From contig NC_017542.1 in assembly GCF_000237325.1 (NCBI RefSeq), positions 2,177,501-2,241,500 of the forward strand: DNA of 64,000 nucleotides, written 5' to 3'. Below the pieces are notes generated by a model. It was not told the origin of the DNA, did not search any database, and saw only the letters and a list, made by a program, of their open reading frames with translations. Source of the DNA: Paenibacillus polymyxa M1. GTDB lineage: Bacteria; Bacillota; Bacilli; Paenibacillales; Paenibacillaceae. Position 1 is the first letter of the stretch, and the number at the start of each line of letters is the position of its first letter. The translations under genes were made by a program, and so were the position numbers. This document shows positions 35,390-45,359 of the stretch, piece by piece.

Positions 35390-37910
35390 ACAAGAAAGCA
35401 AAGACAAAGTGCGGGTATACGAATACGCCAAATCGTTGAACATGAGCAGCAAAGAAATTATCACCATTCTTAAACGGCTGGATATTCCCGTGAACAACCA
35501 TATGAGCGTCATGGAACATGATGCCGTAGGTAAAGTGGAAAATTTTTTTAAGAATATTAAATCCAATGCTGCGGTCAAGCAAGGCGAAGCAGGTACGGCG
35601 CAAGTAAGCTCGAATCAGACCGGTTCAAGCCAGAATAGTAATCATTCAACGGAGCAAACCAAAAATCAACAGGAAAAGCAGGTAAGTATGAATAGGACAA
35701 ACAACAACCAAAACAGTAACCGAAGCAGCGCTCCAAAAGCGCAAAGCAGTCAGCAGGGCGGTCAAAACCGCAGTCAACAAGGTTCTAGTAGACCAGGCGG
35801 CCAGCAAGGCACTCAGAACCGCAGTAATGGTCAACAGCAGGGAGGACAACAGCGTACCGGTAGCAATAACACAGGTTCACGTCCTCAGGGAAGCAGCCAG
35901 GGTGGTGCGGCAGTAAGAACTTCTTCTTCGGCAGGAAGCAATAATTCCAACCGCAGTGGTGGCAGCCGTACAGGTGGCAACTCCAACAACAGCGGTAACC
36001 GTTCCGGTCAAGGACGTTTTGACGATAACCGTCAAGGCGGAGGACGCGGTGGTAACGGTGGTCGTGGAGGCAACAACCGTGGTGGAAACAATCGTGGTGG
36101 TAAATTCAACAACCGTGGTAAAGGTCAACAACAGGAGCGTCGCGAGAAAATCGACAACACGCCTAAGAAAATTATTGTGCGTGGTGAGATGACTGTAGGC
36201 GAAACAGCCAAGCTTCTTCACAAGGATGCTTCAGAAGTCATCAAAAAATTGATCATGCTCGGAACAATGGCGACCATCAACCAAGAACTGGATATGGATA
36301 CCATTCTCTTGCTTGCTGGTGACTTTGGCGTCGAGGTAGAAGTGAAAATCCCAGTGGAAGAAGATCGTTTTGAAACTGTGGAAGAAAATGATGATCCAGC
36401 GGATTTGAGAACACGTCCACCGGTTGTAACAATTATGGGTCACGTCGATCATGGTAAAACAACTTTGCTGGATGCCATTCGCTCCACGAATGTAACAGGT
36501 GGTGAAGCTGGCGGTATTACACAGCACATTGGTGCATACCAAGTTGAAATTAACAGCAAAAAAATCACTTTCTTGGATACACCAGGTCACGAAGCCTTTA
36601 CCGCTATGCGTGCACGTGGTGCTCAAGTAACAGATATGACGATTATTGTGGTTGCAGCTGATGACGGTGTTATGCCACAAACGGTTGAAGCCATTAGCCA
36701 TGCAAAAGCAGCAGGTCTACCAATAATCGTAGCTGTAAACAAAATCGACAAACCGGATGCCAACCCGGACAAAGTAAAGCAAGAACTTACAGAATATGAA
36801 TTGGTGCCCGAAGAGTGGGGCGGCGATACAATTTTTGTCAATGTTTCCGCTAAACAAAGAATGGGCCTGGAAGATTTGCTCGAAATGATTCTGCTCGTAG
36901 CTGAAGTGAATGAGTACAAAGCGAACCCAGATAAACGGGCACGTGGTACTATTATTGAGGCTGAGCTGGATAAAGGTCGCGGTTCTGTAGCCCGTATTCT
37001 CGTTCAAAACGGGACACTGAAAGTCGGCGATGCATTCGTAGCAGGTAACTGCTTCGGACGTGTACGTGCCATGGTTAACGATAAAGGTCGTCGTCTTAAG
37101 GAAGCAGGTCCTTCCACTCCAGTTGAAATTACTGGTCTGACAGAAGTTCCACTTGCAGGCGATCCGTTCATGGTGTTCGAGGATGAGCGTAAAGCTCGTG
37201 CTATCGCTGATAAACGTGCGATTACGCAACGTCAATCTGATCTGGGCAGTAATACCCGCGTAACGCTGGATGACCTGTTCCAACACATCAAGGATGGCGA
37301 GATGAAGGATCTGAACGTCATTATTAAAGGTGACGTACAAGGTTCTGTCGAAGCGCTGAAAGGCTCCTTGAACAAGATTGAAGTTGAAGGTGTACGCGTC
37401 AAAATTCTTCACAGTGGTGCAGGTGCAATCACCGAATCCGATATTATTTTGGCTGCGGCATCCAATGCCATTGTTATTGGCTTTAACGTTCGTCCTGATA
37501 ATCAGGCGAAATCTACAGCGGAAGCTGAAAAAGTGGACATTCGTCTGCATCGCGTTATTTACAATGTCATTGAAGAAATCGAGCAGGCTATGAAAGGTAT
37601 GCTGGACCCTGAATATAAAGAAAATGTGATCGGTCACGCTGAAGTTCGTAACGTGTTTAAAGTTACTAAAGTCGGTACGATTGCTGGTTGCATGGTGACG
37701 TCCGGCAAAATTACTCGTTCAGCAGAAGCACGTCTGATTCGTGATGGTATCGTTATTTTTGAAGGTAAAATCGACTCACTGAAACGCTTTAAGGACGACG
37801 CAAAAGAAGTTGCCCAAGGTTACGAATGTGGTATCACCCTTGATGGTTATAATGATGTTAAGGAATCCGACATTATTGAAGCGTTCGTCATGGAAACAGT
37901 GGAGCGCTAA
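35382..37910 (+). CDS. infB: Translation initiation factor IF-2
   Basis: An 842-residue IF-2. An IF2-N domain is at residues 8-55, followed by a long low-complexity linker (about 65-255) rich in Asn, Gln, Ser, Gly and Arg with RGG-like repeats. A second IF2-N domain, the GTPase domain (GHVDHGKT from G353; [12 protein letters not shown]) and the fMet-tRNA-binding C-domain complete it. It positions initiator tRNA on the 30S subunit. The start is a TTG behind GGAGGTGGAG. An internal ATG near 35689, in the linker, could give a shorter isoform. The gene order skips ylxP, which follows infB in B. subtilis. Confidence 0.98.
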   Translation: MSKQESKDKVRVYEYAKSLNMSSKEIITILKRLDIPVNNHMSVMEHDAVGKVENFFKNIKSNAAVKQGEAGTAQVSSNQTGSSQNSNHSTEQTKNQQEKQVSMNRTNNNQNSNRSSAPKAQSSQQGGQNRSQQGSSRPGGQQGTQNRSNGQQQGGQQRTGSNNTGSRPQGSSQGGAAVRTSSSAGSNNSNRSGGSRTGGNSNNSGNRSGQGRFDDNRQGGGRGGNGGRGGNNRGGNNRGGKFNNRGKGQQQERREKIDNTPKKIIVRGEMTVGETAKLLHKDASEVIKKLIMLGTMATINQELDMDTILLLAGDFGVEVEVKIPVEEDRFETVEENDDPADLRTRPPVVTIMGHVDHGKTTLLDAIRSTNVTGGEAGGITQHIGAYQVEINSKKITFLDTPGHEAFTAMRARGAQVTDMTIIVVAADDGVMPQTVEAISHAKAAGLPIIVAVNKIDKPDANPDKVKQELTEYELVPEEWGGDTIFVNVSAKQRMGLEDLLEMILLVAEVNEYKANPDKRARGTIIEAELDKGRGSVARILVQNGTLKVGDAFVAGNCFGRVRAMVNDKGRRLKEAGPSTPVEITGLTEVPLAGDPFMVFEDERKARAIADKRAITQRQSDLGSNTRVTLDDLFQHIKDGEMKDLNVIIKGDVQGSVEALKGSLNKIEVEGVRVKILHSGAGAITESDIILAAASNAIVIGFNVRPDNQAKSTAEAEKVDIRLHRVIYNVIEEIEQAMKGMLDPEYKENVIGHAEVRNVFKVTKVGTIAGCMVTSGKITRSAEARLIRDGIVIFEGKIDSLKRFKDDAKEVAQGYECGITLDGYNDVKESDIIEAFVMETVER

Positions 37911-37930
37911 CGGCAGAGAGGTGAGCACCC

Positions 37931-38281
37931 ATGGCTAAAATACGTACAGGTCGAGTTGGCGAGCAGATTAAGAAGGAACTAAGCCTACTCATACAGACCG
38001 AATTAAAAGACCCACGTATCGGTTTTATTACGGTGACTGGTGTCGATGTCACAAACGATTTGTCCCAAGCGAAAGTATACTTGAGCGTACTTGGAGATGA
38101 AGAACAAAAAACTTCTTCTCTGAAGGCGCTGGACAAAGCGAACGGTTATCTTCGTTCTGAACTTGGCAAACGGATACGGCTTCGCCATATTCCTGAGCTG
38201 ATTTTCAAAATTGACGAATCTATTGCTTATGGCAGCCGAATTGAAAAGCTGTTGAGTGATATCGACAAGGATGAGAAATAG
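37931..38281 (+). CDS. rbfA: 30S ribosome-binding factor RbfA
   Basis: A 116-residue single KH-like domain protein ([22 protein letters not shown] at the start; [14 protein letters not shown] near the end). It aids late 30S maturation and cold adaptation. It follows infB by 20 bases with GAGAGGTGAG as ribosome site. Length is normal. Confidence 0.97.
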   Translation: MAKIRTGRVGEQIKKELSLLIQTELKDPRIGFITVTGVDVTNDLSQAKVYLSVLGDEEQKTSSLKALDKANGYLRSELGKRIRLRHIPELIFKIDESIAYGSRIEKLLSDIDKDEK

Positions 38282-38331
38282 GAATTTTTGTTAGTCTGAA
38301 GAACCATGAACTGAATGTAAAGGAGACGGCA

Positions 38332-39309
38332 ATGCATACCTATGAACAGGCGCTTCAACAAGCGAAGGAATTTATTCTGGAGCATGATGATTACCTGATC
38401 GTATCGCATGTACAGCCGGACGGAGACGCAGTCAGCTCCACCGTAACGGTGGGCTGGCTTCTCTCATGTCTGGGGAAGAAATTTACCATGCTGAATGAGG
38501 GACCTATTCCTAAACGCATGGATTTTTTATGGCATGCCGATGAGATTATGGATATGAGTCAACAACCGCCAGAACGGAAATACAACCGGATCATTTGTGT
38601 AGATTGTGCGGATTACCGTCGTGTTGGTTTGACAGAGCAGTTTTTTACGGAAGATGCCATTATTCTGAATATCGATCATCATCCAACGAACGATGCTTTT
38701 GGTACGGTTAATGTGATTAAGTCAGATGCTGCGGCAACAGCGGAAATCCTTTTTGATTTATTGGAAAAGTTTGCAGTAACTTGGGATGTCGAAGTAGCAA
38801 CAGCTGTATATACAGGGTTGTTAACAGATACGGGAGGCTTCCGCTACTCCAATACTTCACCGAAAGTGATGTCTACGGTATCACAGCTACTTGCTTATGG
38901 TGTAGATGGCCCATTTTTGTCCGAGAAATTGCTCGAGGAAATGACATTTCCCCAAATGAAAGTACTAACCAAAGCATTGCAAACGCTCACGATGTCGGAG
39001 GACGGTAAAGTTGCTTGGGTCGTTGTAACACCTGATGATATGACGGAATGTGGTGCTGTAAATGAGGACTTGGAAGGCATCGTGAATTATCCAAGAAATA
39101 TTCGTGGGGTTGAAGTCGGCATTTTCTTTAAAGTTATTAATGATCAAGCGACCAAGGCTAGTTTGAGATCGGCAGGGAATGTTGATGTAGCTGCGCTGGC
39201 TCAATCATTTGGGGGCGGCGGACATGTACGTGCGGCTGGCTGTCGACTAGAGGGTAAGCTGGAAGATATCATTGAGACAATTGTAGGGCGGGTGAAGTCT
39301 GAGCTATGA
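38332..39309 (+). CDS. nrnA: NanoRNase/pAp phosphatase NrnA (DHH family)
   Basis: A 325-residue DHH/DHHA1 phosphoesterase. The metal-binding motifs are present: VQPDGDAVSS, CVDCAD, and NIDHHPTND, plus a C-terminal DHHA1 domain ending in the GGGGHVRAAG loop. It degrades very short RNAs and dephosphorylates pAp. It lies between rbfA and truB in Firmicutes order. Its stop overlaps the truB start (ATGA). Confidence 0.95.
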   Translation: MHTYEQALQQAKEFILEHDDYLIVSHVQPDGDAVSSTVTVGWLLSCLGKKFTMLNEGPIPKRMDFLWHADEIMDMSQQPPERKYNRIICVDCADYRRVGLTEQFFTEDAIILNIDHHPTNDAFGTVNVIKSDAAATAEILFDLLEKFAVTWDVEVATAVYTGLLTDTGGFRYSNTSPKVMSTVSQLLAYGVDGPFLSEKLLEEMTFPQMKVLTKALQTLTMSEDGKVAWVVVTPDDMTECGAVNEDLEGIVNYPRNIRGVEVGIFFKVINDQATKASLRSAGNVDVAALAQSFGGGGHVRAAGCRLEGKLEDIIETIVGRVKSEL

Positions 39310-40244
39310 ACCCAATAAAGAAGGAACAGGCAACTTGGGAAGGTGTTCTACCTGTTTATAAACCTGCTGGATTTACCTCTCATGATGTGGTGGCCAAGGC
39401 TCGCCGTTTATTGGGGATGAAGCGAATAGGACATACTGGGACACTAGATCCGCAGGTAACCGGTGTTCTGCCCTTGTGTCTGGGACGCGCTACCCGAGTG
39501 GTGGAGTACATGCAAGAGCGACCCAAGGAATACCGGGCTACACTGCGCTTAGGCATTGCCACTGATACCGAAGACCTGACTGGGACAATAACAGAAGAGA
39601 GCGAACGTCCGGTTGAGGTGACCGAAATGGAAGCCAAAGCGGTTTTGGAGCGTTTCGTTGGTACGATCTCCCAAGTCCCACCCATGTACTCTGCCCTCAA
39701 AGTAGATGGAAAACGTCTATACGAGCTGGCTCGAGAGGGCAAAACCGTGGAGCGTAAAAGTCGTGAAGTGAGCATTTACGAGCTGGAAATGACGGGATTT
39801 GCGAAGATGGGGGCGCATGTGGATATTTCTTTTCGTGCTTTATGCTCCAAAGGTACTTACATCCGTACACTATGTGTTGATATTGGCCGTGAATTGGGAT
39901 ATCCTTCAACAATGGTTAAGCTGGAGCGAACCATGTCTGCGGGAATTTCTGCAGAACATTGTTTAACATTTGAAGAAATTGAGCGCTATGTAGCCGATGG
40001 TAGCCTAGGTGAGCGGCTTATCGCCACCGATAAAGCAATTGACTATATGCCTGAGCATACAGTGGCTGAATCCAAGGCAGCTGCGGCTCTGCAAGGCCAA
40101 CGCCTGTCGCTGAGTATGATTTCACCACCAGTGACAGACAACCAGCCTTTCCGATTATATAAAGAGGATAAAACGTTTTTAGGCATATATGGACGGGATG
40201 AATCAGGTGCGATCGCTCCAATTAAAGTTTTTTTAAGTTTGTAG
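39306..40244 (+). CDS. truB: tRNA pseudouridine-55 synthase TruB
   Basis: A 312-residue TruB with the catalytic Asp motif HTGTLDPQVTGVLPLCLG and the TruB segments QVPPMYSALKVDGKRLYELAR and CSKGTYIRTLCVDIG. It makes pseudouridine in the T loop of tRNAs. It overlaps nrnA by four bases. Length is normal. Confidence 0.98.
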   Translation: MNPIKKEQATWEGVLPVYKPAGFTSHDVVAKARRLLGMKRIGHTGTLDPQVTGVLPLCLGRATRVVEYMQERPKEYRATLRLGIATDTEDLTGTITEESERPVEVTEMEAKAVLERFVGTISQVPPMYSALKVDGKRLYELAREGKTVERKSREVSIYELEMTGFAKMGAHVDISFRALCSKGTYIRTLCVDIGRELGYPSTMVKLERTMSAGISAEHCLTFEEIERYVADGSLGERLIATDKAIDYMPEHTVAESKAAAALQGQRLSLSMISPPVTDNQPFRLYKEDKTFLGIYGRDESGAIAPIKVFLSL

Positions 40245-40256
40245 AATTTATAAATT

Positions 40257-40271
40257 TTCAGCGGAGCTGAA
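40257..40271 (+). other. Small perfect hairpin after truB
   Basis: TTCAGC-GGA-GCTGAA is a six-base perfect stem just after truB. The T residues that follow are sparse, so it is at most a weak terminator. Confidence 0.35.
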
Positions 40272-40358
40272 TCATTCTATAATCGCCAGAGATTTTCTCC
40301 TAGACTGCGGCCTGGCTTCTGTGAAATTATGCTGATAGACGTTTTTCACCTTGAATTG

Positions 40359-40367
40359 TGCTATAAT
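40359..40367 (+). promoter_or_regulatory. Extended -10 promoter of ribF
   Basis: TGC-TATAAT is a full extended -10 element. The matching -35 region (around 40338-40345) is poor. It lies about 45 bases before the ribF start and would allow expression independent of truB. Confidence 0.55.
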
Positions 40368-40412
40368 TTTTGACGAAGTTAGTCAAATGATGTGAAATGC
40401 AGGTGAATGAAT

Positions 40413-41351
40413 ATGATTACCGTATCGTTATCTTATCCTTTGAGTGATGAGCTATTGCAGCAATGGGGACGTCCACAAGTCACGGCGATCGGCCAGTTCG
40501 ACGGCCTTCATCTGGGACATGCAAGCGTGATACGCAAGGCCGTCGCGCTCGCTCGCGAACAGAAAGTGCCAGTATCTGTCATGACATTTCACCCTCATCC
40601 GAAGGAAGTCATGAAAAAAGGCGATTATGAAGGTTATTTAACACCGCTTGCGGATAAGCAGACTATTCTGTCCGATATGGGTGTGGATGTACTTTATATT
40701 TTAAGTTTTAACGAAGAATTTTCCAAGGTTAGCCCGGAGGCTTTTATAACAGACGTGTTACTTCCATTACAAATTCTAACGGCGGTAGTAGGTTTTGATT
40801 TTAGGTTTGGCCACCGGGGAGCCGGGCATGAGGATACGCTTCGGAAGCTGGGAGGAGAGCTGATGTCTGTCTACACTGTACCACCGTTCGAACTGGATGG
40901 GGATAAGGTAAGCAGCTCAGGCATTCGCCGTGCTTTACAGACGGGGGATTTAGCACATGCCTCGCGCTGGTTGGGACGCCCTTATCGTATCCAGGGTACT
41001 GTGATGGATGGTGAGAAGCGCGGACGCACAATCGGTTTTCCGACAGCTAATCTCAAGCTGGATGATTCTTATGTCATTCCGGTTAAGGGTGTATATGCTG
41101 TACGAGCGCTCATAGGTGATCATTGGATAAATGGTGTAATGAATGTAGGGGTTAAGCCTACTTTTCATGAAGGTGTGCTGAATCCGTCGTTTGAGGTACA
41201 TCTTTTTGATTTTAATCAACAAATTTATGGGGAGTCTGTGCTCGTTGAGCTTCACCATTACATCCGCCCTGAACGCAAATTCTCTTCAGTGGAAGAACTG
41301 ATCAGCCAAATTGGCAATGACGCACAAACGGCTAAAAAGCTGTTGGGCTAA
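40413..41351 (+). CDS. ribF: Bifunctional riboflavin kinase/FAD synthetase
   Basis: A 312-residue protein. The N-terminal FAD synthetase domain has the nucleotidyl-transfer motif GQFDGLHLGHASVI, and the C-terminal riboflavin kinase domain has GRTIGFPTANL and GVYAV. It makes FMN and FAD; in B. subtilis it is called RibC. Two ATGs are in frame, at 40407 and 40413. AGGTGA at 40401-40406 fits the second. I looked for an FMN riboswitch upstream and saw none. Confidence 0.96.
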   Translation: MITVSLSYPLSDELLQQWGRPQVTAIGQFDGLHLGHASVIRKAVALAREQKVPVSVMTFHPHPKEVMKKGDYEGYLTPLADKQTILSDMGVDVLYILSFNEEFSKVSPEAFITDVLLPLQILTAVVGFDFRFGHRGAGHEDTLRKLGGELMSVYTVPPFELDGDKVSSSGIRRALQTGDLAHASRWLGRPYRIQGTVMDGEKRGRTIGFPTANLKLDDSYVIPVKGVYAVRALIGDHWINGVMNVGVKPTFHEGVLNPSFEVHLFDFNQQIYGESVLVELHHYIRPERKFSSVEELISQIGNDAQTAKKLLG

Positions 41352-41355
41352 TTTA

Positions 41356-41384
41356 TTTACATAAGACAGGCGCTGTGTTATACT
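41356..41384 (+). promoter_or_regulatory. SigA promoter of rpsO
   Basis: TTTACA (41356-41361), a 17-base spacer and TATACT (41379-41384), with an extended -10 TGT. Transcription would begin near 41391, leaving a leader of about 90 bases before rpsO. Confidence 0.75.
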
Positions 41385-41483
41385 GACTTATGTTGTGTAA
41401 ACAACGATGAACCTTAGCTTGGTTGTCCGCTTTCACCGGCGGTTACGAGGCTAATGGCGATTATAATGAAGGAGGTGAACAGG

Positions 41484-41753
41484 ATGGCATTGACTCAAGA
41501 GCGTAAACAGCAATTGATCGAGGAGTACAAAACTCATGAATCCGATACAGGATCACCTGAGGTACAAATCGCTATCCTTACTGAAAACATCGTCAACTTG
41601 CAAAGTCACTTTCGTTCGCACAAGAAAGACCATCACTCCCGCCGCGGGTTGTTGAAAATGGTCGGTCAGCGTCGTAAACTTTTGGCTTACCTGAAGAAGA
41701 CTGATGTTAAACGTTACAGTGCGTTGATCGAGCGTCTCGGACTGCGTCGTTAA
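41484..41753 (+). CDS. rpsO: 30S ribosomal protein S15
   Basis: An 89-residue S15 with the classic pattern [19 protein letters not shown] and [15 protein letters not shown]. It binds 16S rRNA early in assembly. The true start is ATG 41484 behind AAGGAGGTGA; the frame extends to 41454 without support. It has its own promoter and a terminator before pnp. Confidence 0.99.
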   Translation: MALTQERKQQLIEEYKTHESDTGSPEVQIAILTENIVNLQSHFRSHKKDHHSRRGLLKMVGQRRKLLAYLKKTDVKRYSALIERLGLRR

Positions 41754-41772
41754 TTTTCAGACATGTAATGAG

Positions 41773-41841
41773 AAAAGAAGCCTGGTTGTTCACCGCTTGT
41801 CCCTGCTAAGGCGACGGCGGACAGCAGCCGGGTTCTTTTTT
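41773..41841 (+). terminator. Terminator after rpsO
   Basis: A long hairpin begins AAAAGAAGCCTGGTTGTTCACCGC and is closed by GCGGACAGCAGCCGGGTTCTTTT with a few mismatches and G-U pairs, then T residues. It separates rpsO from pnp, but read-through into pnp is likely because I see no clear pnp promoter. Confidence 0.7.
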
Positions 41842-41967
41842 GAAATGAGGAATCTTTTTTTGAATTACATATCCTATTTTGTCTGTGAATTTCTTATGAA
41901 TAAGACCTGCGCAGGAAATACTGGATGTGTATAGAACTTTTACAATGAAATGAAATGGAGGGATACC

Positions 41968-44070
41968 ATGGAGCAACGCGTAGAAATGCAACTCGGCGGA
42001 AGAAAGCTGGTGCTTGAAACAGGACGTCTTGCAAAACAAGCCAATGCGGCAGTTAAGGTGAGTTACGGAGAAACAGTTGTGCTGTGTACTGTGACCGCTT
42101 CCCGTGAACCGAAAGATTTGGACTTTTTTCCGCTGACCGTGAACTATGAGGAAAGATTGTATGCTGTGGGGAAAATTCCTGGCGGATTTATTAAGCGTGA
42201 AGGACGCCCGAGTCAAAAGGCGATTTTATCCAGTCGTTTGACAGACCGTCCAATTCGCCCATTGTTCCCTGAAGGTTTCCGCAATGATGTGCAGGTGTTA
42301 AACCTAGTCATGAGTGTTGATCAGGATTGCGAACCAGAAATTGCAGCCATGATTGGAACCTCAGCAGCACTCAGTATTTCGGATGTTCCTTTTAACGGTC
42401 CAATTGGCGGAGTTGCTGTAGGTCGTGTAAACGGACAATTTGTGATTAATCCAGATATTGCACAGCAAAACACAAGCGATCTGTATCTCGTTGTAGCTGG
42501 AACAAAAGATGCCATTATGATGGTAGAAGCAGAAGGCGATGAGATTCCAGAGGAAGTTATGCTCGAAGCTATTATGTTCGGACATGATGAGATTAAGAAC
42601 ATTGTGGCAGTTATTGAACAATTGGTGCAAGTAGCAGGTAAAGAGAAAATGCAGGTTAAGCTGCATGCTGTTGATGAAAAAGTGAACAGTGAAGTACGTG
42701 CTTATGCAGCTGATCGTTTGGTGGAAGCCGTTAAAATTGCAGAAAAACATGCCCGTCAAGAGGCGATTGATGCAGTTAACGAAGAGACCGTTGCCCATTT
42801 TGAAGCACAATACATAGAGACACCTGAGCTTTTGAGTGATGTGAGCGAAGTTCTCTATGATATCGTTAAGGAAGAAGTCCGTCGTCTGATTACGCATGAT
42901 AAAGTGCGCCCTGATGGTCGTAAGCTTGACGAAATTCGTCCAATTGAAAGCGACACTAGCATTTTGCCGCGTACGCACGGTTCAGGCTTGTTTACACGTG
43001 GGCAAACGCAGGCGCTTAGCGTTTGTACTCTTGGTGCACTAGGGGATGTACAAATTCTGGACGGTATTGATCTGGAAGAAACCAAACGCTTCATGCATCA
43101 TTACAATTTCCCTCCATTCAGCGTAGGTGAGGCTCGTCCATTGCGCGCGCCGGGTCGTCGTGAAATCGGACATGGTGCTCTTGGTGAGCGTGCGCTTTCC
43201 AAAGTAATTCCTTCCGAAACTGAATTTCCGTACACGATCCGTCTGGTTTCCGAAGTGCTGGAATCGAATGGATCGACCTCACAAGCTAGTATTTGTGCAA
43301 GCACACTGGCGATGATGGATGCAGGTGTACCGATTAAAGCTCCAGTTGCAGGCGTAGCTATGGGATTGATCAAGGATGGAGATCATGTTTCCGTACTGAC
43401 GGATATTCAGGGTATGGAAGATCATCTGGGCGATATGGACTTTAAAGTTGCTGGTACTGCGGAAGGCGTAACTGCCATTCAAATGGATATTAAAATTGAC
43501 GGTATTGACCGCAATATTTTACAGGATGCGCTCAAGCAAGCCAGAGAAGGACGTTTATTCATTCTTGGAAAAATGATGGAAGCGATCCAGAAACCACGTG
43601 AGCAATTGTCTCCGTATGCTCCAAAAATTATGACAATGCACATTAACCCGGATAAAATCCGTGATGTTATTGGAGCTGGTGGTAAAATCATCAACAAGAT
43701 CATCGAAGAAACCGGCGTGAAAATCGATATTGAACAAGATGGTCGTGTGTTCATCGCTTCTACAAATCAAGAGATGAATGAGAAGGCGCGTTCCATTATT
43801 GAAGGTATCGTAAAAGAAGTCGTGGTCGGCGAGATTTACATCGGTACAGTCAAACGAATTGAAAAATTCGGCGCATTTGTTGAAATTTTACCGGGTAAAG
43901 ATGGTCTGGTTCATATTTCTCAACTGTCTACTGAGCGTGTAGCCAAAGTTGAAGATGTCATTGCTATTGGTGATACGATTACAGTGAAAGTAACTGAAAT
44001 CGATCAGCAAGGTCGTGTCAATTTGTCCCGTAAGGCAGTACTGACGGCTGAAGCTCCTGCTAAGTCCTAG
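41968..44070 (+). CDS. pnp: Polynucleotide phosphorylase
   Basis: A 700-residue PNPase with two RNase PH domains, a KH domain ([25 protein letters not shown]) and an S1 domain ([34 protein letters not shown]). It degrades RNA 3'-5' by phosphorolysis and is a main mRNA decay enzyme. The frame opens at 41950, but GGAGGGAT precedes the ATG at 41968, giving [19 protein letters not shown]. Length matches B. subtilis (about 705). Confidence 0.98.
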   Translation: MEQRVEMQLGGRKLVLETGRLAKQANAAVKVSYGETVVLCTVTASREPKDLDFFPLTVNYEERLYAVGKIPGGFIKREGRPSQKAILSSRLTDRPIRPLFPEGFRNDVQVLNLVMSVDQDCEPEIAAMIGTSAALSISDVPFNGPIGGVAVGRVNGQFVINPDIAQQNTSDLYLVVAGTKDAIMMVEAEGDEIPEEVMLEAIMFGHDEIKNIVAVIEQLVQVAGKEKMQVKLHAVDEKVNSEVRAYAADRLVEAVKIAEKHARQEAIDAVNEETVAHFEAQYIETPELLSDVSEVLYDIVKEEVRRLITHDKVRPDGRKLDEIRPIESDTSILPRTHGSGLFTRGQTQALSVCTLGALGDVQILDGIDLEETKRFMHHYNFPPFSVGEARPLRAPGRREIGHGALGERALSKVIPSETEFPYTIRLVSEVLESNGSTSQASICASTLAMMDAGVPIKAPVAGVAMGLIKDGDHVSVLTDIQGMEDHLGDMDFKVAGTAEGVTAIQMDIKIDGIDRNILQDALKQAREGRLFILGKMMEAIQKPREQLSPYAPKIMTMHINPDKIRDVIGAGGKIINKIIEETGVKIDIEQDGRVFIASTNQEMNEKARSIIEGIVKEVVVGEIYIGTVKRIEKFGAFVEILPGKDGLVHISQLSTERVAKVEDVIAIGDTITVKVTEIDQQGRVNLSRKAVLTAEAPAKS

Positions 44071-44147
44071 GTTGTGGTTCGTATACCACAGGGAGTCTAT
44101 ACGTTTGTACAAAATAAGGGGTTTGAATAGTATTAATTAAGTTTGGA

Positions 44148-44179
44148 AAGAGGCAGAGCTACGTTTCTGGCTCTTTTTT
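44148..44179 (+). terminator. Terminator after pnp
   Basis: AAGAGGCAGA pairs with TCTGGCTCTT with one mismatch and is followed by six T residues. It closes the rpsO-pnp unit. Confidence 0.75.
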
Positions 44180-44228
44180 CATACATATGCACAAGCTGCA
44201 CCTAAGTGGGCTTCTATTGCTTACTACG

Positions 44229-44257
44229 TCATAGATCTTGTCCTTCTCGCATACAAT
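44229..44257 (+). promoter_or_regulatory. Sigma-E-type promoter of ylxY
   Basis: TCATAGA (44229-44235) and CATACAAT (44250-44257) are separated by 14 bases. They match the mother-cell sigma-E pattern (ATA in the -35; CATACAAT -10). The predicted transcript start is about 20 bases before the ylxY start codon. Confidence 0.65.
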
Positions 44258-44285
44258 GTGGACAAACGAGCGGGAGGATGAAGGA

Positions 44286-45293
44286 ATGATGAGTAGGGTG
44301 AAACGAGCAGTGTGGGTGGTAGCCACTTTAGCCATCACACTGGTAATTGGGCAGTTTAGCGGGGTTCGTGACTACGCTAGTCAATTACGCAATGGAGACG
44401 CTACAGGAGCCGAAGAGCTTGAAGCTACACCCACGATGGCGGTAGTAGCTTTGCCTGATAATGCGCTTATGCAGCGACTAAAGACAGAAGCAACGCGTCA
44501 GCGAAGAGAACCAGTTGATGCTAAGATAGACAGGGTGTGGAAGGCTATTCCAGGTTATAACGGACTGGAGGTCGATCTGGATGCTACCTATCGCAAAGCC
44601 ATTGCAGCTCCAGATCGGCCTATTCAATATGTATATCGCCAATTGGCACCCAAAATACATTTAAATCAACTGGGTAATGTCCCAATTTACAGGGGCAATC
44701 CCGAAAAACCAATGGTTTCCTTCATGATCAACGTAGCATGGGGGAATGAGTTTATCGTGCCTATATTGGATACATTGGATCAGGAGAAGGTTAAGGCTAC
44801 ATTTTTTCTTGATGGAAGTTGGCTGAAGAAAAATCCTGAACTCGCCAAGGAAATTCAAAGAAGAGGGCATGAGCTTTCGAATCATGCTTACTCTCATCCT
44901 AATATGAGTCGTTTGAGCCGAGCTAGAGCCGTACAAGAAATCGAAAAGACGGAAGAGCTTCTTCAACAAACTTTAGGTGTCAAAAATAATTGGTTTGCCC
45001 CTCCATCGGGTGACTTTAATCAACAAACAGTGGATATAGCAGCAGAACATGGGCTCAAAACAGTGTTGTGGACATTGGACACCGTAGATTGGAAACATCC
45101 GTCACCGCAATCGGTGGTTCATAAAATTAACAGCAAGGTTGAGTCAGGCTCCCTGATATTGATGCACCCAACAGATTCGTCTGCTGCTGCTCTCAAAGGC
45201 ATGATTCATGCCATCCGTAGTAAAGGACTTGTACTTGGAACTGTTAGTCAGACGCTTTCTCCTGATCGGCAGCTACCAGCTCCGGTTGAGTGA
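44286..45293 (+). CDS. ylxY: Sporulation polysaccharide deacetylase-family protein YlxY
   Basis: A 335-residue protein with an N-terminal signal anchor (about residues 8-26) and a C-terminal NodB-type deacetylase fold (about 135-325). The zinc histidines are kept (SNHAYSHPNMS). The first catalytic motif, normally an FDDG-type Asp pair, is replaced by MINVAWGNEF. The same change is typical of the YlxY branch, so activity is doubtful. It lies between pnp and mlpA as in B. subtilis. GGAGG at 44273 supports ATG 44286. A sigma-E-like promoter lies just upstream, fitting a mother-cell role. Confidence 0.9.
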   Translation: MMSRVKRAVWVVATLAITLVIGQFSGVRDYASQLRNGDATGAEELEATPTMAVVALPDNALMQRLKTEATRQRREPVDAKIDRVWKAIPGYNGLEVDLDATYRKAIAAPDRPIQYVYRQLAPKIHLNQLGNVPIYRGNPEKPMVSFMINVAWGNEFIVPILDTLDQEKVKATFFLDGSWLKKNPELAKEIQRRGHELSNHAYSHPNMSRLSRARAVQEIEKTEELLQQTLGVKNNWFAPPSGDFNQQTVDIAAEHGLKTVLWTLDTVDWKHPSPQSVVHKINSKVESGSLILMHPTDSSAAALKGMIHAIRSKGLVLGTVSQTLSPDRQLPAPVE

Positions 45294-45359
45294 ATGTCTT
45301 TTTTCTGTTAGGATTGAACATTATGGCTAAGTATGCAATTCAGTTTAGGAGGGCCAAGC

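Noticed and set aside
35877..36221. Minus-strand Thr/Ala/Val-rich frame opposite infB
   Set aside because: It is the shadow of the repetitive Asn/Gly/Arg linker of IF-2, with no ribosome site and no protein-like composition.
36717..37637. Long minus-strand frame opposite infB (306 codons)
   Set aside because: Composition is typical of an antisense shadow and it covers the conserved IF-2 GTPase region on the other strand.
40245..40412. Possible FMN riboswitch before ribF
   Set aside because: The gap is too short and lacks the conserved multi-stem FMN core; only an extended -10 promoter and a small hairpin are seen.
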